Shown here: positions 49,370-62,110 of the stretch, one piece after another | How positions within the stretch are numbered: the first letter of the stretch is position 1 | Layout of the letters: each line of letters opens with the position of its first letter | NCBI RefSeq assembly: GCF_028453695.1 | Contig: NC_135782.1 | Span: forward strand, 3,100,001 to 3,164,000 | Reading direction: 5' to 3' | DNA length: 64,000 bases | Origin: Augochlora pura | Lineage: Eukaryota; Arthropoda; Insecta; Hymenoptera; Halictidae | Program-made: the position numbers and the translations under genes | Notes under the pieces: generated by a model | Databases searched by the model: none | What the model was told of the DNA's origin: nothing | The model's input: the letters and a program-made list of their open reading frames with translations, nothing else

Positions 49370-50301
49370 TTTACACAAAAATCGGCAATCTACTTACTAA
49401 TAATGAATAATCTACTTAATCACCGTCTCAAAAGAATTATACGTCTGACGAATTATCGACAGCGACGACCGTCGAAGAAAAATGATTTCGCGGTCGCCGT
49501 TGCGTCGCGATGCTCTCCCCGCCGGGGCTATTGTATTTTCAGCAGGCTCTCCCCGGGCCTGAAAATATTATCACGCTGGTGAAGAAGGGGGTATCATGAA
49601 TAAAAAAAACGTTTTCTCCGTGGCCAGGCGAAGAAAACCCGGGTATCCGATAAGTGAATCACAACGTTGTCGGCGTCGCGGCAGGTCTCGATAGTTCCGT
49701 CGCGTGGAATATTGATGAGAGATAGAGAGATAGAGTAGGAGAGAGTATCGTTGCCTGCAGCGTTAATGGTCTTACAAGGATCTGTTCTCGAAATTAGCCG
49801 CGTCTAGCATCGATCAAGCTCCTGCGGCATTATAATCGACGCCGCGGCGCGAACATGTCGAAGACAGCTTTCGCCGCGTTATTTTCCGACAGAACGACCT
49901 TCGTTCACGATTTTTGCGCGGATCCGATCCCGCAGGAACGACCCTGGCCGTCGGTAAAATTGAGAAGACGGCCTTCGGGCGTCTCCATTACTCTAGATAC
50001 ACAATTATCGCTGTAATTATTAGATTGTTGAACTTTATGCAAATAAGGGCTCTGGACCGTCGAGCCTCGGATTTCGAGAAGACAAGATTGAAAGATATGG
50101 TATGATAGACAGTCTTGTGAAATATTGATTTTTATCATTTCTTCTTGAGGATAATTTTAGAAGAATGTTTAATTATACAATTAATTTATTTCTATTCTAT
50201 TTGTTAAAACGATGATAGAGATGCGATAGTTTTCGGCATTCGTTTTGCCGGTTGTTTCACCGGCGGCGCGTGAATTACGATGCTCTATTAGAGAAGCAAA
50301 C

Positions 50302-50342
50302 GCTCTCTCTCTCTCTCTCTCTCTCGCTCTCCCTCTCTCTCG
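50302..50342. repeat. (CT)n microsatellite
   Basis: A CT run with one CG and one CCC interruption. Confidence 0.94.
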
Positions 50343-50565
50343 CCTGAAAAACAGAGGAGAGCCGACTGAAATCGAGGGCCGCCGGCATTTAGCACCGTCC
50401 GTCTTAATGGGCCGAGTTAAATCCAGCAAGTTAGGAGTCGACGAAATATCGCTCGGGATTTAGAAGAATGCGGGCAAACCGATGGATAAAACCGCAACGC
50501 GGCGGCCCGTTCGTGCGTGAGACGATGAAGTATTCGTCACGGATTAACGTCGATTACGGGAGGCG

Positions 50566-50685
50566 ACAAAGACAGCGAACGAGAAAGAGAGATGGAGAGA
50601 TGGACATAGAGACAGAGACAGATATAAAGAAAAAGGTAGAGAGAAATAGAGGTAGAAAGAGAGAGAAAGAGAGGGAGGAAGGGTG
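50566..50685. repeat. GA-rich polypurine tract
   Basis: An imperfect purine tract with GACAGA, GATAGA and GAGAAA steps over about 120 bp. Confidence 0.8.
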
Positions 50686-50979
50686 AATCTAAACGGAGGA
50701 GCACACCGCTATTCAACGTCTTTATGCGCGACTCCTGTGATAGCTCATCGAGCAGATGAGTGATGTTGCCTAGTTAAGCCTCGACAGCCCTATTAGGAAT
50801 CGGTGTTTACGATGGAAACGCTAGCGCGCTCAAATTAAATACTTCGTGATGTAATAAATACATCTTCCTATTCGCGTCTGCCATTTAAGCTCTCATTAAC
50901 AGGTTGACAACCATGGCATCGCGCACGTCGCGAAACAATGGTACCTTTTAATCGAAATCCAGAGATTACGGTTTAGTAA

Positions 50980-51235
50980 TAATACTTTAGTAATGACATT
51001 TTAATAGTGGTATTTTAGCAGGAATAGTTAGTAATAACACTTGGTAGTAACATTTAGTAATAATACTTAATAATTATACCTTGATACTAATACCTTAGTA
51101 ATAAAGCTTAATAATGGTACCTTAATAATAATACCTCAGTAATAATGCTTAATAATGGTACCTTAAGAATAATACTCAATAATAATACCTTAGCAAGAAC
51201 AGTAATAATACCAGGTAATAATATTACCTATTATA
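50980..51235. repeat. Degenerate TAATAATACCTTAGTAATAA repeat
   Basis: GCTTAATAATGGTACCTTAA occurs near 51105 and 51147, about 41 bp apart. Looser variants (TAATAATACTTTAGTAATGA types) precede it. Confidence 0.8.
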
Positions 51236-52389
51236 CTAGAATTCCTCACGCTACCACATGAAAAATAAATATAAAATATATTACCATTCACTATAAATAC
51301 CTCTGAAAACACTTTACAATACTCATGATTAATTCCATGGTTTCCTTAAGTCGATTTCCAATCATCGAAAGCAACCTTCCGATTCAGTATCCATGGAACC
51401 GCAGTAATGCGGCAAACGAATAGGTGAAGATCGTGACGGGTCCCATTGTTTCCGATCGGACTTTCGAAAAAAATAGCGCCATTATACTTATGACCCAATA
51501 TTTCCCCGTTCGCGTACTCTCTTCCTACTTTCTCCTCGCTGTGCACCACCCACCCACGTCCAGGCTACAATTACCGCGCTAAAATCGCGCGCCTCGTAGC
51601 CTAATAACTTCATCGATCCAATCAGAGCGGCGACGACCACGCTCCGCGCCGAGAGACACTCGAGTTACCTTATCGTCCCTCCTTACCTTACAGGTCGTCC
51701 AATTCCCCGGCGTCCGCTAAAAAACTACGACGCGCCGCGGAGCATGCGAGTCGAGCTTTCGCAGAGAATTTTCAATAATTACGAAACTCGAGCCGTGCAA
51801 TTATCGATTCTATATTTAATAATTATTAATTTTATAGTACATCTTTCTAGATGCTCTAAGAAATTCTATTGGAAATCGCATCAAGCGATGCTGTAGAATT
51901 TAGGGGGATTTTTATAGATCTAACTCTGGAATAAATGAAATTTAATATTTGAAATTATAGAACTTGTGGGATCCAGAATCGATCCTGGTTCGGGTCCAGA
52001 GGCGGCGGCGCAAATTATTTCCTTCACCTGCGCTCTTCCTTGTCGCCCGTCGCCTCTCCTTTCCGTCCCGCGACCTTTCCTCTCTCCCCACTCCTCCTCC
52101 TCCTCCGTCGCCGCCACGGTGGCGAGGAGCCACTCAAGGATAAAGTAAAAGGAGAGGAGGAGGAGGAGAATTTCCTCTGTGGCTCTCTTGCACTCGTCCG
52201 GGGGGCCCCCGTCCGTGTTCGTTGCCCTCTTCGTTTCGCAGCGGTCGCCGTAGCAGAACGTTAATTACCGCTCACCGGGAACGGCTCACCGATGCACTCT
52301 CCGAAACTCGGTGTTTACGGCGCCTTCGTGGCTACTCATTTTTAAGCGACAAGTTTAATTATGCCCGCAGGCCAGACCGTTTATTCCGG

Positions 52390-52413
52390 GCTCTCTCTCT
52401 CTCTCTCTCTCTC
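52390..52413. repeat. (CT)n microsatellite
   Basis: A pure CT run of about 23 bp. Confidence 0.94.
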
Positions 52414-53943
52414 GGTTTCTCAGGAGAGCGGAGTGCCGACTGCCAGGGTGGTTCCGCTCCGGCCGTCTCCCAGCCGTAGAGTCTCCTTTCTTTCCGCGAT
52501 GATAAAATACAAGGACTTTTATCCTGGCCATGGTGATCGTCACGCGATCGCCTGCGTGTCGAAGCGGTCGTTCCATGGGGTTTCCGATCGGTTTTCCATG
52601 CCGTACGATGCATCAATAATCGAAAGATCGGTGTCTAATATTCGTGGCTGGTATTTTACTCTTTTTGCGCGACGAATTATTTTTTAATTTTGTTGGCAGC
52701 AGTTGACAATTGTTTTGAAATTTATTTAAAATTTTCTTGAATTTTTTCAAATTGTCAGCGTCGATGACTAGTCTGTCAAAAGCAGATAGAAGACGAGAAC
52801 TACGGGTAACAATGAAAATATGCAAGAGGACGAATTTTTAAAAATTCTCTGAAATTTTCTTGAATTTTCTGGAATTTTCAGCATCGATGACTAATCGTTC
52901 GAAAGGAGATAGAGAAAGAAAATTGTACGCTGGAATAAGAAGACCCGGAATCCGCTTTTAACCCGCTCCGTTTCCGTCTCGAGGAATCGCCGCCACGGTT
53001 TTCCCCCGGGGGAGGGAACGAAGAAACGCGACCGTCCTCTTCCACCGATAGGATCTAAATTAAATGGCTAATTAATTGTCGGGAAGCGCATCGCGCGGCC
53101 CCGCAATTAATTGCCTTATTTCGCGGTCCCCGAACTGGCCTGCGGTGACAGCCTGATGAGAATTATTACGTCATTAGGTCAGAGGAACGAACACCCGACA
53201 CGCCGCCCGTTGAATAGTAATCCGCGGGTACAAATAACGTTTTCGTTCCACGGTCGAAATTAACCGACCCGGGGAGGTGGCCATTCCTCGCCGTAAATTC
53301 GCAAACTCATTGCTCCGCCGGGCTCGTTAACATCGACGAAATATAACGCGATTCCTAACCTCTTAGGAGCGACGCGACACCGGCCGCGGACGTCATCTTT
53401 TCGTACGGCGCGCAACTCGCGGCTACCATCTTGCATTGTATCGCGCTGCGATCCATCGTGTTATTAATTATTAAAAATGTAAGGCAATCAGGGCAAATCT
53501 TTTTGTTTTATTCCTTCTTATTTGTTGTACTATTTCTTACGAGAGATTTCGAGCTTTCTTTTGTCGCAGCAATCCAATAAAAAGTGTCGCGGGACAATGG
53601 CATAGCCGTGGTTTCGTGGTTTCCCGGCGACGCGGGCCTTAAATCTGATCGATCCTTTTCCTTCTTGCCGTGTTCCCGTGTTTTGCGCCGGCATCATCGA
53701 AAACAGATTAGCGGCTGTTCTTAAAGGCAGAGGTAAAAGGACGGACGGACGGGAGAGCACACGGCGAAATCGGTTTCGTGCCGAAGGAAGAGGGGACGAC
53801 GGGCGAGGTTAAGTGAAAGAATAGAGGTTGCGTGAGATGGTCCCGGGGATTCGGGAGTAAAAAGGATAAACGTCCCATCTCGTGGGGAAGTACTTAACGA
53901 AATCCTCTCATCCGCGCGTCTGTCCCGAGTCCCCTGGAGCTGA

Positions 53944-53980
53944 TCCTCCTCCTCCTCCTCCTCCTCCTCCTCCTACTCCT
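53944..53980. repeat. (TCC)n microsatellite
   Basis: About ten TCC units, then TACTCC and a short CT run. Confidence 0.95.
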
Positions 53981-55199
53981 CTCTCTCTCCCGGCCTAAGT
54001 TTTCCTCGTAAAACAGCATTAATTGCTGCCATTTCCCAAAGAAAGCTGTCAACCGCCGGGCCATAACCGTTCCGCGACGCCGTCGTCAAAATGTTGAGCC
54101 GCCTTTTACGGTCCACTCCAGATTTCCGAAATTAAACCTGCGCCGTAGCGTCTCTTCCTAGCCCTTTAGAAGGGCGGGTCCGAAGAGATCTGGCGACAGG
54201 ATTGTAAAACTAACGATTGTTCAATCTTTGTTATACCGTTCTCGCCACTGTATTTATTTTAAGATTGTAATCGATTTTAATTAAATTAATATATTACGCG
54301 GAGCAATTGAAAAATCGATGGATTGTAGAAATAGCTGTACAGAGTTTCTATTTTAAGTTTATTTATATTGAATTTGTCATTATTATTATTATTTATTTTG
54401 AAAATAAATCCAACCTTATCCTTCGCATAAAATGATAAAAACCGTCCTACACAATTTCAGCGTCTTTTTAATATCATCAGGGAAGATTTATCTCTACACG
54501 GTGTCGAAATTGTTCTCATCGATCGCGGAATATTCTCCACCCCCGTCCTGCGTCTTAACGACTTATTAATAGGCCGGCGGAATGATATTAGTTTTCGCGG
54601 TACGGCGATACATCTTTTATCATTGCCGGGGTTGGTGTCCTGGAAAATATCAGTGTTTACCTCTTGCGGTATCCTCCCTCACGGCTGTAAATCATAATCC
54701 GATGCAAGAATGTTCCGTGGCTCGTATGACCGTCATTATTTACGGATCCTGCTACGAGCAGGAACGAGCAGAGAGGGACGACGGCCCCCATCACGCGTTA
54801 TCCATGGGTTTTCGGTAGAGAAGAAATCCCTCTATCAGCCCTGTTTCGCGCCACAGGGATTACGGCGTTTCTCCTCCCGTCCCTCCTCCTCCTCCTCCTA
54901 CACGTCCTCGCCAGCCCGCACTTCGAATTCGACGAGTTTGTTTTTTCTCCGTTCGCTCGGAGCCACTTCCCCCCGCGCGATATCGCCATTTTTATTTCCG
55001 CCGTTTATAGAATTATGTCGTTCGCATCGCTGCGAAATGTACGCGTTTTCGAACTGGTTTTCCCCATCCGAGTTCAAGATATTTTTGTTTATTGCGTAGA
55101 CGCGTTTTTTTTTGTTGCGATTTTTAGGCTCGCCGTTGCTGCGATTTTAGCGATATTTTTGTAGGCGAAAAAGAATTTCACAGCCATTCCAACTCGTGC

Positions 55200-55214
55200 G
55201 GGGGGGGGGGGGGG
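55200..55214. repeat. Poly-G run of 15
   Basis: Fifteen consecutive G. Length is likely unreliable in the assembly. It is a possible G-quadruplex-forming homopolymer. Confidence 0.9.
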
Positions 55215-55775
55215 ATGAGTTGAAAACGCGGCGGAGATGAAGCTTACAAATTGCTCTTAATGGTTCCTTGATCAACAACAATTTCAGTTTAATAGAACGT
55301 TATTACCTCGACTGTTGCCCGGACACGCAATTGCCCAATCGAGTTTCCAGTTGCGCGCTGATAAATTGTTAATAAAAGCTCAGGCGCGCCGCGCGTCTCT
55401 ACCCGTCGGGGGTACATTCAATTCTATAATATTAATGGCAGTAATGATAAAAAAAATTCCTGGGAATAAGTGCAGGACTTCCATTAAAATTTGTTCAAAC
55501 TGTCGCGTTTCGAAAAATCTTCCGCCGCTGTAAATGCACAGGATCGGCAATTCGGCCATTATAAACGAGGAGGGTCTGCCGAGCGTTATCGGAAGGGGTA
55601 AACGAATGGCTGTACCATTCAGAAAAGGTCAGTCGGCGAGTATCGCGTACTTTACTGCATCGTAAAGTCTTTTAACGATTCGCACGCAAAGGATCGACAT
55701 TAGAGAGCGGTCGCCGTGGAACGGGACCGAAAGGTGGGTCCTACGGGGCGATCTGGCTGAAAGGTGCGAAAGCGA

Positions 55776-55838
55776 GGGAGACAGAAAAAGAAAGAGAAAC
55801 TGAGAGAAAGAGAGAGAGAGAGAGGCAGAGAGGGAGAC
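55776..55838. repeat. GA-rich tract
   Basis: AAAGAAAGAGAAAC steps lead into a GA run. Confidence 0.88.
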
Positions 55839-57212
55839 GACAGGACGTTGTTTTATTTCACTTTAGGAAGGCGTCCCGTTGTCCTCGAAATGTTACTTTA
55901 ATGTCCGTTTAATGATCCTCCTCCGAGCTTGCGCTAAACGCTCGCTCGCCCGAATCCTTCTTGCTCTCTTTGCCGAAAATCAGGATGACAATATTCTTCC
56001 CGAACACAAGAGCCTCTCTCGCGCGTAAATCATCCGATACCTGGACCCCCTACACTACAAGATCAATCTCAGTAAATTAAACGACATCCCGGTATTTAAA
56101 GACGCGATATAATTCTATGTAAAAGAACGAAGCATTTCCATGTAAAAGAACGAAACGCAGAAATGATAAAAACGTAGTCGCCGCAACGGAACGTCGCGAA
56201 TCACGTTCGCCAAAGAGTTAAAGCCGCCGAAACCCCTCATAGAACGTGACACAGGCTCGCGCGTCCGCCGGTGCAACAATCGGCGCGAAAATCCTGAACG
56301 AGTGACCGGCGTAATCGTATTCCACTCGTTAGCCCGATCTAGTAGCGGATTGATTCCCGTCGCGCGCAGATTTCCCTATTAATTCGTCCGTGTTTGAAAC
56401 GCTGGATTTTCACGTGACGACCAAACCGACCCCTTTCTCCGCCGTCACGCTTCGTCACCGACGACTAGATAGATTCCGGCGCTCCCAATCCCCTGCGCGC
56501 GCGCGCCCTTTTATTTCTACCGTCTGACGTTAATGAGAATTGGCAAGGTGATAGCGGGAACGCTAGCGCGAGAGAGTAACTAACGAGGCTGGTCACAATG
56601 CACAAAGGGTATTATTTCCCCGATAGGTTTGAATGGATCCGCCGAATCCCATTCAACTGTGCGTCCCACCTTTCCCTTCGTTGCGTGACCGTCTCCTCCA
56701 ACCCCCGCGCACTGCCCACCCCCCCAATTCCTCCCTTTGCTCTCCCCAGCTCGATCGCCGTGCGTGATTCCAGGCAGATTCGATCTATTATTTTCTCTTT
56801 GTTTATATCTTCATTTATCTGCTTACCTATCCGTCTGTCTCGCCGCCGGTTCCTACGTTACTCGCTCTGGACACTGTCCTATACCCTCGTTCACCCTCCC
56901 CCCTTGGTCTTTGATTGCTTTATTTATGGGCCCTGCGCTGGAACACCTGTTCATGCCAGGTACGATTATATCGTCGAATTCGTGCGTTCTGTTTCCACGG
57001 TGACGAGTGGAGGATATTTTTCTGCGTAATTTAGCGGTGTTAATATTTTAACCCTTTGCACTCTAGGGGATTACTAAAATTGTCTCGTCGCGTCACGAAA
57101 TAATTTTCAAGGCAATAAAAATTTAGCTGTAATATTTTAGCTTTGTAATATTTTTTTAGCAGGTCAATTTTCACTATTAATTTATTTATTGTCCAAGCGA
57201 ATCTATAATTTC

Positions 57213-57412
57213 TAAATGATTAATTTCTATAATCGAGCCAATGAAATAATAGACTGAGCATCTGAAATTCATCGTGCGATCTTCTCAAATTACCAGTGAC
57301 CATTATTTTTAATAAATGATTAATTTCTATAATCGAGCCAATGAAATAATAGACTGAGCATCTGAAATTCATCGTGCGATCTTCTCAAATTACCAGTGAC
57401 CATTATTTTTAA
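57213..57412 (+). repeat. Exact 100-bp tandem duplication
   Basis: Copy 1 (57213-57312) and copy 2 (57313-57412) appear identical base for base: TAAATGATTAATTTCTATAA through CCAGTGACCATTATTTTTAA. The AT-rich unit has no open frame. Zero divergence implies a very recent event, a polymorphic allele or an assembly error. Confidence 0.97.
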
Positions 57413-58474
57413 TATATTTATACCACATATATTTCACTTAAGTATTATTAACGAAATTTCCGAGGGTTTTTCTCGGACCTGAAATATTGAAAAAATCACT
57501 GTGTCTGGGTGATGATGGTTCGCGAAAACACTGAATAATGCTCGTCTGTTCCGAGAGAGAGCGAGAGAGAGAGAGAGGGAGAGAGAGAGTTGACTAGGTG
57601 TTTCCGAGGCTCGGTCCACGGGTTTCAGAGTCGTCGGGGCTTCTCGCCGAGCGATTTCACGCGACCCGTGCACAGGATTACACTTGACACCGTGTGTAAA
57701 ATTTGTTTTGGAATTAACCTGCCGCGGCGAACAGGATATGCTAAACTCGTCGAGATTAGTCTTTAAATATTCATCCGGGCTAACACGATCCTTAAACCCC
57801 TCGAAACTCGATTTTCTTCCCCGCCGCGGATACCAAATCACTTGCCGCTATTTATGTGCCCGACTATCCACGAATCCTGCTGTTCAATTTATTTAATTGG
57901 TTTTTTGGACGGAGATTCTTATAATTTACAGCGATTTCTTTAAATTTATAGTATTTAGTATTAACGTCGTTTTTAGCCTACCATAATTATTTAAACAAGA
58001 GAGATATATTCACTTAACCTACCCCTCTAGCAATTAACTCAAACAATGTTAATTGTTCGCTTCTCTATTTTAAAGCAAACTATTAATCACGGTACCAGGT
58101 TGAAACAAGTAAACAGTTTGGACCATTAAATTCTGAAAAACGCGTCTATGGGGTCCACCGAATACACGAGTCCCATTGAAAGTAGAGTTCCCTTTGGGGG
58201 GGTGGTGGTTGTTGAACGGACTCGCCGGGTCGGTGCCCAGAGAGGTTAGAAGAAAAGGCCGCGTCATTAACCGGCATTCCGACGACGTTGATTCGGGGAT
58301 CGTCTCGTTGACGTCGCGTGATTGACACACGCACAGGGATGGTCGGTGCGGCCGGGAACGCTATGGGGTGGCGCGCCGAGGGGTGGGGTCGAAGGGGAGA
58401 GGCGTGGGCGATCGGATGCCGCCAGACGCGGCACGATGAGTTATCGATCTCGGTTTCGATTGTCCGCCGACCCT
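57413..58474. other. Unique non-coding DNA, no gene recognised
   Basis: Contains a GA tract at 57553-57589 and an AT-rich island at 57890-58100, then GC-rich DNA up to the fifth gap. No gene is visible. Confidence 0.6.
57553..57589. repeat. (GA)n microsatellite
   Basis: GA runs with GCGA and GGGA interruptions. Confidence 0.93.
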
Positions 58475-58574
58475 NNNNNNNNNNNNNNNNNNNNNNNNNN
58501 NNNNNNNNNNNNNNNNNNNNNNNNNNNNNNNNNNNNNNNNNNNNNNNNNNNNNNNNNNNNNNNNNNNNNNNNNN
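58475..58574. other. Assembly gap, 100 N, beside a CT microsatellite
   Basis: Exactly 100 N. The CT run begins at the first base after it, so the gap probably arose from failure to assemble through the microsatellite. Confidence 0.98.

Positions 58575-58630
<56 letters not shown>
58575..58630. repeat. (TC)n microsatellite abutting a gap
   Basis: A pure TC run of about 56 bp. Its left end lies in the gap, so the true length is unknown and larger. Confidence 0.97.
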
Positions 58631-58633
<3 letters not shown>

Positions 58634-61311
58634 GCTTATCGATAACGCTGCCGCGTGGAAAAACCCTTCGCGCCGCTGCCGGCGAAGAGTATGCCGACGA
58701 ACCATGATGTACTCGAGATCCACGCAGTTTTGTTCCTCGCGCCGAACCATGGTGCCGCGAACCCTTCATTGTTACGGCGATTGCTAACCCTTTGTCTTGG
58801 ATAGAGGGGTTGTCGTGTTGAATGCGATATGGTCGGCGTTTCTATTATTTAACAATTGTAATTTCGTTTAAGAATGTATATTGAATATTAAATATTGAAT
58901 ATTGAAGCATTGAGCATTCAGTATTGAGTATTGAGTATTGAAAATTGAATATAAAATATAGAATATTGAACATTGAACACTGATCACTGAGAATTGAATA
59001 CAAAACGCTCAATTCTCCACCTCCCCATCAACCAAAACAATTCTCCAATTCCATTAACAATTTCCACGACATTAATTCCATCGCTTCTAAAAACCACGAA
59101 CCACTGCGAAATGATGACTGAATTTTTTAATCCAGACCGGCCGCGTCGCCGTCTCGCTTGTCGCGCGACGTCTCCGCCGTAAATGACCGTCCGCGCAATT
59201 AACGGGTTATTTGTATTCCCCCGTTGTCGATTTATTTATTAATCTCGGGCCGCGGCGTAATTAAAATGTGTACCGTTCGCCGGCGGCGCGGAGCTTTCCG
59301 CCCGATAAAATTCATATTTTACGCGTGTAATTGGATCGTTTAATTACGTTAATAAATAACCGGGAGCGAGGAGCGAGGAGAGAGGTACCGGGGGTGGGGA
59401 GGTGGGGAGGGAGGAATTTCAGTGGCCGACACTCGAAAATGTCCACGCACGCGAAAAGTCCCCGCGCGCGTCGGCGCCGCGGAAAACGGATCGCCGATCG
59501 TGTAAATACCCGCGAAATGATTCAGCGATATCACCGGACACACAGCATTTACGCGCAGCTAATCGATTTCGATTCATCCACTTTCGATTCTCCATGCTTT
59601 CCTCCGTTTAAACGGACGGCGAACAACACCGTTTCGTTTCTTTCGCCCTAACCGTTGCCGCCGTTCGCCGACGCGTTTCACCGCTAATGAATAAACCACG
59701 GCAACGCGATCAGATATATATATAACGACGTCGATGCCGGGCAATTAATGGTCTCGTGCACTTTTCTACTTGCACACGGTAACGATCAAGAGTTTCTGGG
59801 CGCACCCTGCGGCTGTGCCCGTCCATGCCCGTTTCATTTAGACTAAGAGCGCGATAAACGAAGAGCTCGAAAATCCACGCGAAATCAAAGCTGCCGGCTG
59901 CTAGCGATACGTTATATTAGATATTTTCGATTTTTACGGTATAACTACCGAGTTATCTATCGCGTTAAACTTTTCGATGTTATTTAAGTATTTTCACGAG
60001 AGCCGATTTAATCAATTATATTATTGGAAGAGGCATTATTTAATACGAATTCCGCGGATCTAAATTACTTGGATCTTGACGGTTCTGTGTGGCAATGTAG
60101 ATAGTTAATTAATAGGATTGTTAATAGTTATACAGTATATATATGTATATATATAAATCAATATGCACTGTAATGGAATTTTTATTTTACAGAAGAATGC
60201 GCCGCCCAACGATCGACACCGACGACTGTAAAATATCGAGCACACCGAGAGCCGATCCACGCAGTATAATGCTCGCGATGGTTATAATTTCCATAAAGTT
60301 CGAGTGGATCGCGAGCTGTTCGAACGTCATTAAATAGCGCAACCTCTCGAAATTTTCTACGCGATCCGTAACAAACGCGCTCGCGCATTTCCGCGCGCAA
60401 GTGCCTCCATAACAGCGTTCTCGAGCGTATTTTCGAGGGTTCCGCGTTCCCGCAAAATCCGCTCGAAAGCATTCGTCGGGATATATATACATACATATAT
60501 ATATATGTATACAATCGCGCCGAGCTGCTACTACTTCCCGTCGAACGATTAATCGCGGATTATTCTTCGATCCGCGGAGATCCTCTCGATTAGTTGAAAT
60601 TCTACTAATTACTCGTCCGCATAGGAAATGCAGCGAGCGCGTGTGGCCGACGGGAATTATCGTGGCTTTCGGGAGCGAGAACCCCGGGAGGATTTAGCCG
60701 CGACGGAGATTGACAATCGTAGATAAATGGAATTTTTCAGAGTATCAAGTTCGCGATGAAATTGGAAGAAGATTTCGCGGATCAGAAGAATCGGATTAAC
60801 GACCCCCTCCCCCATCGAATTTCTTTAATACCGGCATGTTGAGGAGAGCGAGGGCTTCCAATTACGTTCCTCGGTGGTTTATTAGAGCGTGGTGGACAGG
60901 GAGGATGCGTGCTATAAATATGCAATTGGCTGGTTAAATCTGACCAAGCAGTATTTCATTTAAAAAATAATAAAAATAGTTTTCATCGAAATAATCTATT
61001 TAGAAGTAATTTTTTCATTTCTCCGTACTATTGCATACCAGAAATATAGAGAATACAATTATTCTTCAAATAATTTTCCTTGATATTAAACTGCCACAAA
61101 ATTATATATATCGAGTCGCCTTTTCATCGCGTATATATACACACCCCCGACGTGGCCGGGGTCTTCTCGGAATTGTTAAGCGGCTACGTTAACGGTGGGC
61201 GTCGTCGACTTTCGAGGCCGGCTGCGGTGGACGTATGCATTAACAACTACGGCGGGGAGGGATCCTGAAAAGGACGAAGGAAGACGACGCGGCGCGACGA
61301 AAGGGGCGCCG
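58631..61311. other. Unique non-coding DNA, no gene recognised
   Basis: A TTGAATATT/TTGAGTATT degenerate repeat lies at 58870-59005. About 59160-59350 is CpG-rich with several AATTAA/TAATTA motifs. AT islands at 59920-60190 and 60940-61110 include TATATATGTATATATAT palindromes near 60135-60160 and 60482-60512. Confidence 0.55.
58870..59005. repeat. Degenerate 7-8-bp TTGAATA repeat
   Basis: TTGAATATTAAATATTGAAT, then GAGTATTGAGTATTG and GAACATTGAACACTG steps. It is a short-period repeat decaying toward the right. Confidence 0.8.
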
Positions 61312-61665
61312 AGGGGAAGAAAGAGAGACAGAGAGAGAGAGAAATAGAGAGGGAGAAAAAAGAGAGAGAGGTAAGAAAGGGTTAGGAAGAGCTAGAGAAA
61401 CGAAGAAGGAGATATAAAATAGAAAGAGTTAGAAAGAAAGGATAATAGATATTGAGAGAGAATAATGGAGAAAGCTAAGAGAGAAAGAGTTACAAAGAAA
61501 AATCAAAAAAGAAGAAAAGATAGACCTAATAGAGAAAGGGTCACAAAGAAAGATCGACAAAGAAGAATAGAGAGAGAGAGCTAAGAGAGAAAGAGTTGAA
61601 TAGCTCGGTAAAGAAGAATAGAGAGTGGTAAAAGGGAAGGAGTTAGGGAGAAAGAGGGGAGATGC
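61312..61665. repeat. Long polypurine (GA-rich) tract, ~350 bp
   Basis: Purines dominate, with recurring GAGAGAAAGAGTTA and AAAGAAGAATAGAGAG segments, so it is partly a degenerate tandem repeat of about 40-60 bp. It faces a polypyrimidine tract at 61925-62110. Confidence 0.85.
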
Positions 61666-61924
61666 CAGACAGGGTTAAAGTCCCCGGGCCAGGAAACTCC
61701 GAGAGGGCAGTGCCGTAACCACGGCTTGATAAATTACAGTATTTTTCGATAGCCCGCAGGAAAAAGAAGCCCGGCGTCGAATATGAGCGGCGCGCCTAAT
61801 GGAATCCGATGGATTACAGCAGCGTAGAGAGGAACGATTTCTCTCGGAGCGTGTCCGGCCGGGCTCTGCTATTTCTTTTTATCGAGTATAATCTCAATTT
61901 GGCAAGGATCTACGCCCGCCGCGA

Positions 61925-62110
61925 TTCCTTTACCTTTCTTTTCCGTCTTTTTCTCCTTCTCCCCCCTTTCTCTCATTCTCTCTCTGTCTCCCTTTTTCTC
62001 CTTCTGCCTTGCTCTCTCACTCCTTCTCTCTATTTTTCCTTATCTCTCCCTCTCCCTCGCTTTTTCACCTTCTTTAACTCTTTCCCTCTTCTTTCCTCCT
62101 CTTTCTGTTT
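61925..62110. repeat. Polypyrimidine (CT-rich) tract
   Basis: TTTCTCTC, CTTTTTCTCCTTCT and similar steps run for about 185 bp. A Ser/Leu/Phe-rich open frame at 61809-62186 is explained by this composition. Confidence 0.85.

Larger units (their letters stand above)
49370..53943. other. Unique non-coding DNA, no gene recognised
   Basis: GA/CT tracts lie at 50302-50342, 50566-50685 and 52390-52413. AT-rich islands lie at 50930-51320 (with a TAATAATACCTTAGTAATAA-type repeat), 51780-51960 and 52680-52870. About 53040-53350 is CpG-rich but studded with AATTAATT and TTACGTCA-like motifs, which could mark a cis-regulatory element. Confidence 0.5.
53981..57212. other. Unique non-coding DNA, no gene recognised
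   Basis: AT-rich at 54210-54450. Contains a TCC-rich patch near 54880-54900, a G15 homopolymer at 55200-55214 and a GA-rich tract at 55776-55838. Frames at 54582-55099 and 56598-57029 are not supported by any motif. Confidence 0.55.
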
